From Akkermansiaceae bacterium UBA5020 (GTDB taxonomy: Bacteria; Verrucomicrobiota; Verrucomicrobiia; Verrucomicrobiales; DEV007), in contig DGXY01000007.1 of NCBI GenBank assembly GCA_002396885.1, positions 1 to 47,491 on the forward strand: 47,491 nucleotides of DNA, read 5' to 3'. The notes under the pieces were generated by a model that saw only the letters and a list, made by a program, of their open reading frames with translations, made no database searches and had not been told where the DNA came from. The translations under genes and the position numbers were made by a program. This document shows, piece after piece, positions 40,833 to 47,491 of the stretch (positions are counted from its first letter, which is position 1; each line of letters starts with the position of its first letter).

Positions 40833-41777
40833 TCAATTCCCGGAAGCGGGAGCCGGGGCAGGGGCAACCGGTGCCGCAGGTGCCTGCACCCGACTCTGGA
40901 AGAAGACGGCGGGATGAGCGAGGTCGTTGTTTCCCTCCTCGAACTTCGTACCCAGCTCGGTGAGCGTGCTCATCTCGAGGAGAGCCTCGATGCCTTTAGT
41001 GATTTTGTCAGGATCAAAGACGAGACGGGTCAGGCGCATGCCGCGCAGGGGACTGAGGTCGCTGACGCCGGTTTCACCAATGTGGAGACGCTGCAGGGCG
41101 GTGCCGGCGAGCGGCTTCAGATCGGTCACCCCGGTGCGGTGGAGAGTGAGACTGACGAGGGGGGATTTCGCGAGCGGCGCGATGTCCTTCACCGGCGCTT
41201 CTGTGAGCCAGAGCATCTGCAGCGGCATGCCCTCGAGCGGGGAAAGATCGACGACCTGGGTAGCGACGAGATTCATTTCGACGATACCGAGCCCCTTCAA
41301 CGGCTTGAGGTCGGAGACCGCCGTGCCGCTGAGGTAGAGCTTCTGGAGCGAGGTCATTCCCGCGAGGGGCGAGAGGTCCTTCACCGCCGATTTTTCGAGG
41401 TAGAGTTCGACGAGCGGCATCCCCCTCAGCACCGAGATCTCCGCAACGGCGCAGCCTTGGAGATAGAGCGCCATCAACGGCATCCCTTGGAAAGGCGAGA
41501 GATCGGTGACCCCACAATTGTCGAGGGCGACGGCATTGACCTGACCCCGCTCGTCGATCTGGAATTGACCGTTGCCGGTGTAGGCGGGGTTCGCCGCACG
41601 GATCACCTCATGGAGCTTCACCTCGCTCCAGAATTGGGGTGCCGCCGTTGTCGGGGGCGTTGCCGGGGCCGGGGCTACCGCCTCCTCTTTCGTCGGCGAG
41701 GGCGGTGGGGGCGAATCCCCGCAGGCGGAAAGGAAAAGGCCGCAAAACAGGGCGGGAAAGAGAAGGCGGGCGGTCAT
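40833..41777 (-). CDS. Leucine-rich-repeat lipoprotein
   Basis: A 314-residue exported lipoprotein with lipobox L16-S-A-C19. A Pro/Ala-rich linker (about 20-48) is followed by about eight 22-23-residue leucine-rich repeats of the internalin-like kind (pattern VxDLxPLxGMPLxxLxLxx), and a Pro/Ala tail. The repeats would form a curved ligand-binding surface in the periplasm or on the outer membrane. No enzyme motif is present. It is the first gene of a minus-strand run leading into murJ. Processing of its lipidated Cys would need Lgt and Lsp (not in the window) and Lnt (present at 35.3-37.0 kb). Confidence 0.85.
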   Translation of the reverse strand: MTARLLFPALFCGLFLSACGDSPPPPSPTKEEAVAPAPATPPTTAAPQFWSEVKLHEVIRAANPAYTGNGQFQIDERGQVNAVALDNCGVTDLSPFQGMPLMALYLQGCAVAEISVLRGMPLVELYLEKSAVKDLSPLAGMTSLQKLYLSGTAVSDLKPLKGLGIVEMNLVATQVVDLSPLEGMPLQMLWLTEAPVKDIAPLAKSPLVSLTLHRTGVTDLKPLAGTALQRLHIGETGVSDLSPLRGMRLTRLVFDPDKITKGIEALLEMSTLTELGTKFEEGNNDLAHPAVFFQSRVQAPAAPVAPAPAPASGN

Positions 41778-41856
41778 CCCGGATCCTCACCGAACTTGGC
41801 CCTTCGATCAAGAAAGGTCTTCGGTCCGGCGATCTTTGAAATAACCGCCTGAGATC

Positions 41857-42885
41857 TCACGGAACCAAGATCCGGAAATTGCCATCCCTCGTCCTCTCCA
41901 GAAGGGAATCCTTGTATCGCTCGCGGATGAAGCCTCCCGTTGCAAAATCGAAGGTAAACAGATCGTAATCCCCGGGTTCGTAGGTCACCGTCACCTCGGC
42001 GGTAGTTACCGAAGGGGCGTAAACGTAAGTGAATGCGTCGGTGCCGACACCCTCCATCTTATCGCCGACCGTGGGGGAGGTGAAATTGAGGATCTGGGTC
42101 TCCGGATCGTCGCCTTCGGCGAACTCGTAGCTGATCCCGGTCAGCGCCGCCGGAGCATTCCCGTCACCGACCACGGCCGGGTCGATCGCGACAACTTCAT
42201 CTTCGTCCTCGACTCCGTCGCCGTCGTCGTCGGTATCATCTTCGTCATCGAAGCCGTCGCCGTCATCATCGTCATCCTCGATTCCATCATCGAAACCGTC
42301 TCCATCGGTATCATCCTCTTCGGTGGAATCATCGTTGAGACCGTCGCCATCGGTGTCCTCTTCGTCGATCGAGTCATCGTCGAGACCGTCTCCGTCGATG
42401 TCGTCCTCGTCGATCGAGTCATCGTCGAGGCCGTCTCCGTCGATGTCATCTTCCTCCTCGGCATCGTCCTCCAAGCCATCGCCATCGATGTCGTCTTCGC
42501 GGAGGGAGTCGTCGTCGAGACCATCGCCATCGATGTCATCCTCGCGCCGTGAATCGTCATGCTTTCGGTCACCGTCGATGTCGTCTTCCAGGTCAGAGTC
42601 GTCCTTGTCGCCGTCTGCATCGATGTCGAGCTCTCCTTTGCTGCCATTGGTGAGCCGGTCCCCGAGGTAGCGGCCTTTCGTCCTCCCGCTGCGCGAGCGC
42701 CCCCCATCGACGTTGCGGTCGCGCCCGTTCTCCAAGCCATCGTTGTCCACATCGCTGTCGATGGAGTTGGGCTTTCCATCGCCGTCCAAATCGCGGTTTG
42801 CGGCCTTCAGCGAGAGCGGAGCCACGAAAAGCACTGCGGTGAAAACGAGGCGCTTGAGTGAGCTGAACAGGAGTGGGAGTTTCAT
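41857..42885 (-). CDS. Secreted acidic Asp/Gly-repeat protein (TSP3-like), DGDG1
   Basis: A 342-residue exported protein with a signal peptide (about 1-26, ending SLKAA). Residues 27-100 hold irregular DxDxDG motifs of thrombospondin type 3 kind (DGDGKPNSIDSDVDNDG). Residues 100-204 are seven tandem 15-residue units (consensus EDDIDGDGLDDDSxxE-like), with a degenerate continuation to about residue 230. The last 110 residues are a separate, ordinary-composition domain (VTYEPGDYDLFTFDFATGGF). TSP3-type loops bind calcium, so the protein probably binds many divalent cations outside the cell. ATG 42885 was chosen because it directly precedes the signal peptide. It lies downstream of the propeller and kinase genes on the same strand and has regulator-like half-sites upstream. 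Confidence 0.83.
   Translation of the reverse strand: MKLPLLFSSLKRLVFTAVLFVAPLSLKAANRDLDGDGKPNSIDSDVDNDGLENGRDRNVDGGRSRSGRTKGRYLGDRLTNGSKGELDIDADGDKDDSDLEDDIDGDRKHDDSRREDDIDGDGLDDDSLREDDIDGDGLEDDAEEEDDIDGDGLDDDSIDEDDIDGDGLDDDSIDEEDTDGDGLNDDSTEEDDTDGDGFDDGIEDDDDDGDGFDDEDDTDDDGDGVEDEDEVVAIDPAVVGDGNAPAALTGISYEFAEGDDPETQILNFTSPTVGDKMEGVGTDAFTYVYAPSVTTAEVTVTYEPGDYDLFTFDFATGGFIRERYKDSLLERTRDGNFRILVP
42274..42588 (-). repeat. Seven tandem 45-bp repeats in the Asp/Gly-repeat gene
   Basis: Seven consecutive 45-bp units each encode 15 residues beginning E-D/E-D-I/T-D-G-D. Units starting (minus strand) at 42453 and 42408 code for identical peptides and are nearly identical in bases; the outer units are more diverged. 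The unit length keeps the reading frame, so expansions or contractions would change repeat number only. Confidence 0.92.
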
Positions 42886-42953
42886 AATCAAAAAGTGGTC
42901 GAATCGAATGCGGTGAACCTTCAATTATGGAAATTCGATTATTTCTAAGGAAT

Positions 42954-42974
42954 GTCACGTTACCGTTTGGTTAG
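42954..42974 (-). promoter_or_regulatory. Possible response-regulator half-sites upstream of DGDG1
   Basis: On the minus strand CTAAC begins at 42974 and GTAAC at 42963, 11 bp apart, with GTGAC at 42958. The octamer CGTGACAT (42960-42953) occurs again in the same orientation upstream of the response regulator gene (46646-46639). The sites lie about 70-90 bases before the DGDG1 start codon, with AT-rich promoter-like sequence between. Spacing of one helical turn is typical of OmpR-family binding sites; assignment to the local regulator is inference. Confidence 0.4.
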
Positions 42975-43077
42975 GTTGCTGCCTTCCGACCTCCCACGCC
43001 GATGTGCCGGGCTTCTCGAAAAGCGCCCGTCGAAACCGAAATCCAACCCCTCCCGGGGAACCTGCGGGATCGCTGAA

Positions 43078-44418
43078 TCAGCGCAGATCGAGGCACTTCA
43101 GGATATCCTGACCGCGCATGACGAGGCGTCCGTCGGACAGCGCCATGGGTGACCAGTATTTGAAATCGGGCATCTTGATGGTGTCGCGACCGGCCGCAAC
43201 CTGCTTCGCAACGTCGGTATCGACCTCGGCTTTTTTGCCGAAGACATCGGTCATGGCGACCTCTTCATATCCCTTCGGCGAAGGTTTCACCGCGCGCAGG
43301 TAACCGACTTCGCCATCCTGGATGAGGAGGTGACCGTCCACGAGGATCATGTTCCCCCGACCCATGAAGGGCTTGTCGCCGGTCTGCCAGATCGTCTTCC
43401 CTTCAAAGTCGAGGCACATCAGGCCGCCCGTTTTGCGGGCCGCGCCGTTGTGGTTGGCGTTTTCGTTAGCGAGCAGGTAGAGGTGCTCGCCGATGACGAA
43501 GGGCGGATGGACCTGGGTGCCCTGCGCCAGGGCGAAGACTTTTTCGACCTTCCAGTCATCGCCGTTTTTCGTGACGCGCACCATGCAACTGCCGTCGCCG
43601 TAGCCGCCGGTGAGGAAGACGAGTTCCTCCGTGACTTTGGTCGGGAAAGGGATGGGGATGCTGTTGAAGTAGGAGTCCGTCTTCCAGAGCACCTTGCCGG
43701 TGGCGGGCGCGACGCTGATGGTGGTGCCGATTTTGAGTTCACCTTTCCGTTTCGTCGCGACGAAGACAGCCTGCTCGACGCCGTGGAGATTCAAGATCGT
43801 CGGAGTCGAGTGGGAATCGCCGAAGCCTTCGGTGCGCCAGACTTCCTTGCCCGTCTTGGCATTGAGTCCGACGAGTCCGACCTCGGGGGCCATCGCCGGC
43901 ACGACGAGGACATCCCCCACCTTCACGACGCTCTGCGCCCATCCCCACTTGGGAGGTTCGGCCCCATACTGCTCTTGGATCGAGACGACCCAGTCAGCCT
44001 TGTGCGACTTGCGATCGATCCGGAAGACCTGGCCGAAGCCGCCGATGAAATAGACGGCTTCGTCCTCGACGAGCGGCACCCCGCGGCTGCCGGGAAAAGG
44101 TAGCTTGCCCGGAAAGTCATAGGAGTAGCTCCACTTTTCCGCACCGTCTTCGAGAGACAAGCAGAGGAGGACGTCGCTCTTATCGTCGCGACGATCGAGG
44201 AGGAAAACTTCGCCGCCTGCGATGGCAGCTCCGCCGAATCCTTCGTTGAGTTTCTTCTCCCACTTCACCGGCGGAGCATCGGCTTTCCAGCCCGAAAGCT
44301 TGAGTCCGGTCTCGGTGGAACGCCCGTCACGACCGGGACCTTGGAATTGCGGCCAGTCGGCGGCGGTGGCGATACCCGCGAGCGCGAACAGGGAGAAGAG
44401 GGGGAGGATTCGTTTCAT
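43078..44418 (-). CDS. Secreted PQQ-like beta-propeller protein
   Basis: A 446-residue exported protein with a signal peptide (about 1-20, MKRILPLFSLFALAGIATAA). Repeated beta-propeller blades of the PQQ/BamB kind follow, recognised by tryptophan-docking motifs such as NAKTGKEVWRT, APATGKVLWKT and EGKTIWQTG. The mature protein begins DWPQFQGPGRDG, a very common opening in Verrucomicrobia/Planctomycetes PQQ-propeller proteins. There is no lipobox and no evident quinone-binding dehydrogenase signature, so a scaffold or binding role is more likely than an enzyme. ATG 44418 precedes the signal peptide. It lies 86 bp after the histidine kinase gene on the same strand. Confidence 0.87.
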   Translation of the reverse strand: MKRILPLFSLFALAGIATAADWPQFQGPGRDGRSTETGLKLSGWKADAPPVKWEKKLNEGFGGAAIAGGEVFLLDRRDDKSDVLLCLSLEDGAEKWSYSYDFPGKLPFPGSRGVPLVEDEAVYFIGGFGQVFRIDRKSHKADWVVSIQEQYGAEPPKWGWAQSVVKVGDVLVVPAMAPEVGLVGLNAKTGKEVWRTEGFGDSHSTPTILNLHGVEQAVFVATKRKGELKIGTTISVAPATGKVLWKTDSYFNSIPIPFPTKVTEELVFLTGGYGDGSCMVRVTKNGDDWKVEKVFALAQGTQVHPPFVIGEHLYLLANENANHNGAARKTGGLMCLDFEGKTIWQTGDKPFMGRGNMILVDGHLLIQDGEVGYLRAVKPSPKGYEEVAMTDVFGKKAEVDTDVAKQVAAGRDTIKMPDFKYWSPMALSDGRLVMRGQDILKCLDLR

Positions 44419-44504
44419 CGGCAGGGAAGGTGCCAAAGCCCTCGACGATAGGCAATCCAGAAATGGTGGGGATTTGCGTGATCCCGGGAGCCGGGACGGG
44501 GCCG

Positions 44505-45929
44505 CTATCGAATCGGCCCGGCGGTATCGCCTCGCTCATTCTGTTGCTCAAACGGAATCTGGATCCAGAAGTCGGCGCCCCCCTCGCTCCGATTCCGGCA
44601 TCCGGCTTCGCCGTGATGGGCGGTCGCGACCGCACGGACGAGGCTCAATCCCAAACCAATTCCCGGGGTGGCAGCCGAAGCAATCGAGCCCCTCATGAAC
44701 CGCCTCCAGATTTTTTGATCATCATCACCGGTGAGCCCGGGTCCTGAATCGCGGACATGGATCTCCGCCGATCCGTCCGCGCTCTCCAGCGCCAAAGAGA
44801 CTACCCCACCCACAGGAGTGTAGGCGATGGCGTTGTCGAGGAGATTGCACAAGGCCTGTTGGAGTCGCTGCCTGTCGAAGGAGCCGACGAGCTCGGCGGC
44901 GGGACCTTCCAGAGTGAAGGTCAGGCCTTTTTCCTCAGCCGAGGCCGAATAGAGTTCGAACGTTTCCTGAAGCAACCCGCTCAAAGAAACCACCTCGGGA
45001 TTCAGACGCATGGCACCCGAGTCACCCGCGCGAATGCTGAGAATATCTCGGATGATGGCGGATGACCTCACGATTTCCTCAACCGCCCGGGCTGCACTCT
45101 CCACGACCGCCGGGCTCACTCCGGGAGAATTCAGGATGCTTTCGACATTCCCGCGGATCCGGGCGAGTGGCGTGCGCAACTCATGGGCCAACTGGTCGTT
45201 GGCGGCCTCAAGCTCCTCCGTCAGGGCTTGCACCCGATCGAGGCTTTCGTTGAAGACCTCGGCGAAGACACGCAATTCGGGAATCGCCACCGAGGTCTCC
45301 AATCGGGCCGTTAGCAAATCGCCACGGGCGAGGCGATGGGCTCCATCGATCAGGGAATTCACGGGACGCAACACCCGGCTCGCGAACCACACGGTGGGAC
45401 CGACGGCCAAAACAATCGCGATGAGCATGGCGACGAACAGCAGTTTATGAACCTGATCAATCGCGGCGAGGTCGCCCGCGTTGGTCCTGGCAAACCATAG
45501 CTCCGCGCCATCCTCAAAACGCCGCCGTCCGATCGTAATGATTTTCCCGTCTCCGAGCGAAACGCGATTCCATTCGATCCCATCGATCCGTGCTTCCGAT
45601 TCGGAGCCGAAATCCGGCCAATCCTTGTGCACTCCATCGGGGAACGGCTGATTCAAAAGAGGATTCCCCTGCGAATCGATGAGCCTGATGGCATGGTCCT
45701 GCTCATCATGCCCTCCCGCTTCAAAAAGCATCGCCACCGCCTGGGGACTGCGGTTTTCATAGATCACTCCATACTCACGCAGATCATCCCTGATGATCGC
45801 CCGCCCCACTTCGTCGAAAAAATGGGTCATCGCCCACGTGGTGATGATCCACATCAGCATCATCACGAACGCGATGATACCGAGGGTCATGGACGATAGC
45901 TTCCAGAGTGATGAGGAGTGCCTAGACAT
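44505..45929 (-). CDS. Sensor histidine kinase with acidic periplasmic domain
   Basis: A 474-residue inner-membrane kinase. The first helix is about residues 15-36, the periplasmic sensor about 37-163, the second helix about 164-186, and a HAMP linker follows. HisKA has H249 in QLAHELRTPLARI, and the HATPase has NLLDNAIAYTP (N box), VRDSGPGL (G1) and GIGLGLSLV (G2). The sensor domain is rich in Asp and Glu (GGHDEQDHAIR, DWPDFGSESEARIDG), which recalls cation-sensing kinases such as PhoQ. The start at 45929 overlaps the regulator stop by 8 bp. Longer frames to 45995 run into the regulator gene. Specificity for a divalent cation is inference. Confidence 0.92.
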   Translation of the reverse strand: MSRHSSSLWKLSSMTLGIIAFVMMLMWIITTWAMTHFFDEVGRAIIRDDLREYGVIYENRSPQAVAMLFEAGGHDEQDHAIRLIDSQGNPLLNQPFPDGVHKDWPDFGSESEARIDGIEWNRVSLGDGKIITIGRRRFEDGAELWFARTNAGDLAAIDQVHKLLFVAMLIAIVLAVGPTVWFASRVLRPVNSLIDGAHRLARGDLLTARLETSVAIPELRVFAEVFNESLDRVQALTEELEAANDQLAHELRTPLARIRGNVESILNSPGVSPAVVESAARAVEEIVRSSAIIRDILSIRAGDSGAMRLNPEVVSLSGLLQETFELYSASAEEKGLTFTLEGPAAELVGSFDRQRLQQALCNLLDNAIAYTPVGGVVSLALESADGSAEIHVRDSGPGLTGDDDQKIWRRFMRGSIASAATPGIGLGLSLVRAVATAHHGEAGCRNRSEGGADFWIQIPFEQQNERGDTAGPIR

Positions 45930-46599
45930 GACTCCTGAAGGCATGCCCCCGACCGCGCATCGTTTCGAAGTGGGTGGAGCCACCCGGCGCATCAAGTTTT
46001 CTGCGGAGGCGGCAGATCGTCGTATTCACGACATTGGTTCCCGGATCAAAACAAATCCCCCAGACCCGCTCCAACAAGAAAGAGTTCGTGAGCACTTCCC
46101 CCTCGTGTTCTAGAAAGAGTTCGAGCAAGGACCACTCACGGGGCTGCAGGGCCACGATCTGGCCGAAGACCCTGACCTCGCGCCTGAGGGAATCCAGCAC
46201 CCACCCGGTCGGAATCGTCGTCGATCGCGTAACCCGCGCTCCCCGACGTCTGCCCAGCGCGGTGAGACGTGCCCGCAGTTCGTCAATGGCAAAGGGTTTC
46301 GTCAGATAGTCGTCTCCGCCGAGCGAGAGCCCTTTGACCCGATCATTGACATCGCCCCTCGCCGAAAGAAAAAGCACGGGAAGGTTGCTCGATGCGGCTC
46401 TCAATTCCTCGACGATCTCGAAGCCGGAGATCTCAGGGAGGGAAACGTCGAGAATAATGATGTCCCAACCACCCCGCAAGGCGGCTTCGAGACCCGACTT
46501 CCCGTCCGTCTCGACGGTCACGTGGTCGCCGTTCTTCTCGAGTTCTGCGGTCAACTGACGGATGAGTTCGGCATCATCTTCAATGAGGAGGAGATTCAT
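45922..46599 (-). CDS. OmpR-family response regulator
   Basis: A 225-residue two-domain regulator. The receiver domain has the acidic pocket E7-D8-D9, phospho-acceptor D51 in IIILDVSLPEISG, and Lys in YLTKPF. The C-terminal winged helix of OmpR/PhoB type includes LQPREWSLLELFLEHEGEV and VNTTICRLRRKLD. It is the first gene of the pair and overlaps the kinase gene by 8 bp, so the two are translationally coupled. ATG 46599 was chosen because it gives the standard MNLLLIEDD opening; the frame beginning at 46626 would cover the likely -10 box. Three half-sites upstream suggest autoregulation. Confidence 0.94.
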   Translation of the reverse strand: MNLLLIEDDAELIRQLTAELEKNGDHVTVETDGKSGLEAALRGGWDIIILDVSLPEISGFEIVEELRAASSNLPVLFLSARGDVNDRVKGLSLGGDDYLTKPFAIDELRARLTALGRRRGARVTRSTTIPTGWVLDSLRREVRVFGQIVALQPREWSLLELFLEHEGEVLTNSFLLERVWGICFDPGTNVVNTTICRLRRKLDAPGGSTHFETMRGRGHAFRSHV

Positions 46600-46612
46600 G
46601 AACACGACACAC

Positions 46613-46666
46613 ACTATAATTACCAAACGATCACGTGCATGTCACGGCGATTCATGAAAAGGTTAC
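46613..46666. promoter_or_regulatory. Divergent control region between response regulator and DGDG2
   Basis: On the minus strand GTGAC (from 46645), GTGAT (from 46634) and GTAAT (from 46623) follow each other at exactly 11-bp steps, and a further GTAAC begins at 46666. A TATAGT box (46618-46613, minus) could be the regulator's -10, placing the half-sites at about -40 to -17, where OmpR-type activators overlap the -35. The same spot contains a consensus TATAAT on the plus strand (46615-46620). The site could therefore serve both the regulator and the divergent acidic-protein gene. Confidence 0.45.
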
Positions 46667-46802
46667 GTCCCTGAGGACCATCCTGTTGCCTTTCGTTCTG
46701 ACTTTGCCCCTCCTCCCGAAGTCAGCACAACCCAAGGGAATCCCCCGAAGGAGGTATCAACTGGCTCCATCCACGAATCCAAACCCACCAAAACACCAGA
46801 CA

Positions 46803-47294
46803 ATGAAATCCCCCGCTCCATCCATTCGCCGGTTCTCCGCCTCCCTTCTGGCACTTACGCTCGGCTTCTTTCCGCCCGCATCGATCGGAGTCCGCTCCCT
46901 GCTCGCCTTGGCCCTCTCCGGCGTGGGCGTGGTTGCGACCCTCGCTTCGGAAGATGACGATCGCGACGATCACGACGATCATTCCCATCACGGGGAGGAT
47001 CACGACAACGATGACGACGGTATCTCGAACGAAAAGGACGACGACATTGACGGAGATGGCCGCCACAACGGGGAAGACCGGGATTGCGACGGGGATCGTC
47101 AGCCGAACGGCCGTGACCGCGACGTCGACGGCGACCTCATCCTCAACGGTGACGACCGCAACATCGATGGCGACCGCAGGCTCAACCGCCGTGATCCGGA
47201 CATGGACGGCGATGGAAAGCGCAATCGGGTCGACAACGATACCGACGGCGACGGCGACGACAACGGCACTGATCCGACGCCGAACGGCCGTTGA
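46803..47294 (+). CDS. Small secreted acidic His/Asp-rich TSP3-like protein, DGDG2
   Basis: A 163-residue exported protein. A signal-like region covers residues 1-49, unusually long with two hydrophobic stretches (SASLLALTLGFFP and SLLALALSGVGVVATL). A His/Asp cluster at residues 50-72 (DDHDDHSHHGEDHDN) follows, and then TSP3-like DxDGDxxxNxxD repeats run to the C-terminus. The His/Asp cluster could bind transition metals as well as calcium. ATG 46803 was chosen. A strong purine stretch gaaggagg at 46747-46754 lies too far upstream to serve this ATG and would fit only an in-frame CTG at 46761. It is divergent from the response regulator and shares its control region. Confidence 0.75.
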   Translation: MKSPAPSIRRFSASLLALTLGFFPPASIGVRSLLALALSGVGVVATLASEDDDRDDHDDHSHHGEDHDNDDDGISNEKDDDIDGDGRHNGEDRDCDGDRQPNGRDRDVDGDLILNGDDRNIDGDRRLNRRDPDMDGDGKRNRVDNDTDGDGDDNGTDPTPNGR

Positions 47295-47403
47295 GGTTCG
47301 TTCGGGGGATCTCGAACGACTTGCGACGCCGTCGGCTCAGGTCAGCGGCGTCCTCGCCACGGGACGAGTGGGTGAGCTACGCGGAACCAATCCGCCGAAG
47401 ACG

Positions 47404-47415
47404 CCCCCCCCCCCC
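47404..47415. repeat. C12 homopolymer next to the rpoN stop
   Basis: Twelve consecutive C lie two bases beyond the end of rpoN in the convergent gap between DGDG2 and rpoN. Such a run is prone to slippage and sequencing error. Being outside coding sequence it cannot cause frameshift phase variation of the genes seen. Confidence 0.8.
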
Positions 47416-47417
47416 AA

Positions 47418-47491
47418 TCAATAACTCCGCCGCATGTGGCTCGGGAGGATGTTCAGCTCTTCCCGATATTTCGCCACGGTGCGGCGGGCGA
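47418..47491 (-). CDS. rpoN: RNA polymerase sigma-54 factor, C-terminal fragment (cut by window end)
   Basis: Only the last 23 full codons and the TGA stop are inside the window. They encode the RpoN box ARRTVAKYRE followed by ELNILPSHMRRSY, the hallmark C-terminus of sigma-54 that contacts the -24 element of its promoters. The rest of the gene lies beyond position 47491. The C-terminus looks intact, so the cut reflects the window edge and not a pseudogene. Confidence 0.93.
   Translation of the reverse strand, partial: ARRTVAKYREELNILPSHMRRSY

Noticed and set aside
42274..42588. CRISPR-like array
   Set aside because: The 45-bp units are directly adjacent without spacers and are coding repeats in frame with a secreted protein.
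46747..46763. Strong Shine-Dalgarno-like gaaggagg before an in-frame CTG as the start of DGDG2
   Set aside because: CTG starts are rare, and the 14 added residues (LAPSTNPNPPKHQT) would extend the signal peptide with a Pro/Asn-rich stretch. ATG 46803 is more likely.

Overview
The window looks like a core-genome stretch of a GC-rich Gram-negative bacterium of the Verrucomicrobiota, probably Verrucomicrobiia. This is inferred from gene content. A paired DUF1501 and cytochrome-like DUF1549/DUF1553 set, large secreted SUMF1-type proteins, H-X9-DG-type pseudopilins and Asp/Gly-repeat proteins are typical of the Planctomycetes-Verrucomicrobia group. Lnt, MurJ and PBP2 point to a Gram-negative envelope. 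No rRNA, CRISPR array, transposase or integrase was seen.

Layout. Positions 1-5.6 kb hold housekeeping genes: cysS-hemB (+), lysS (-), a metallophosphoesterase (+) and pgsA (+). A bidirectional terminator closes pgsA against a minus-strand run read as sufS - ilvE - mcsA - mcsB - clpC (12.2 to 5.7 kb). This carries the protein-arginine-phosphorylation/ClpC module without ctsR. A HipA-like kinase plus DUF3037 pair (12.3-14.0 kb) diverges from sufS and has a 13-bp inverted repeat around its promoter and start. A small unknown gene, mrdA (PBP2) and uvrC follow on the minus strand.

Positions 19-30.5 kb are more accessory. They hold a 1390-residue secreted mosaic protein with an inactive-looking SUMF1 domain, a VWA protein, tRNA-Arg(TCT), and a 1230-residue ABCG-type transporter with N-terminal TerB-like and FHA-like modules. 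Diverging from the transporter is a membrane protein that resembles the C39-like and membrane part of a type I secretion ABC exporter but has no ATPase. A YhaM-like HD exonuclease follows. Positions 30.5-41.8 kb are a long minus-strand run: LRR lipoprotein, murJ, unknown membrane protein, pseudopilin, ABC ATPase, lnt, DUF1549/1553 protein and DUF1501 protein.

Positions 41.9-47.3 kb form what I consider the most interesting unit. Two secreted, extremely acidic Asp/Gly-repeat proteins flank a PQQ-type propeller protein and an OmpR-type two-component system. Short GT(G/A)A(C/T) half-sites at 11-bp spacing occur upstream of both the response regulator and the first acidic protein. This suggests a single autoregulated, cation-related envelope regulon. 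The window ends inside rpoN, of which only the RpoN-box C-terminus is present.

All domain calls come from motif reading by eye; no database search was run. Where the longest open frame ran into a neighbour or lacked family similarity at its N-terminus, I chose an internal start and say so.
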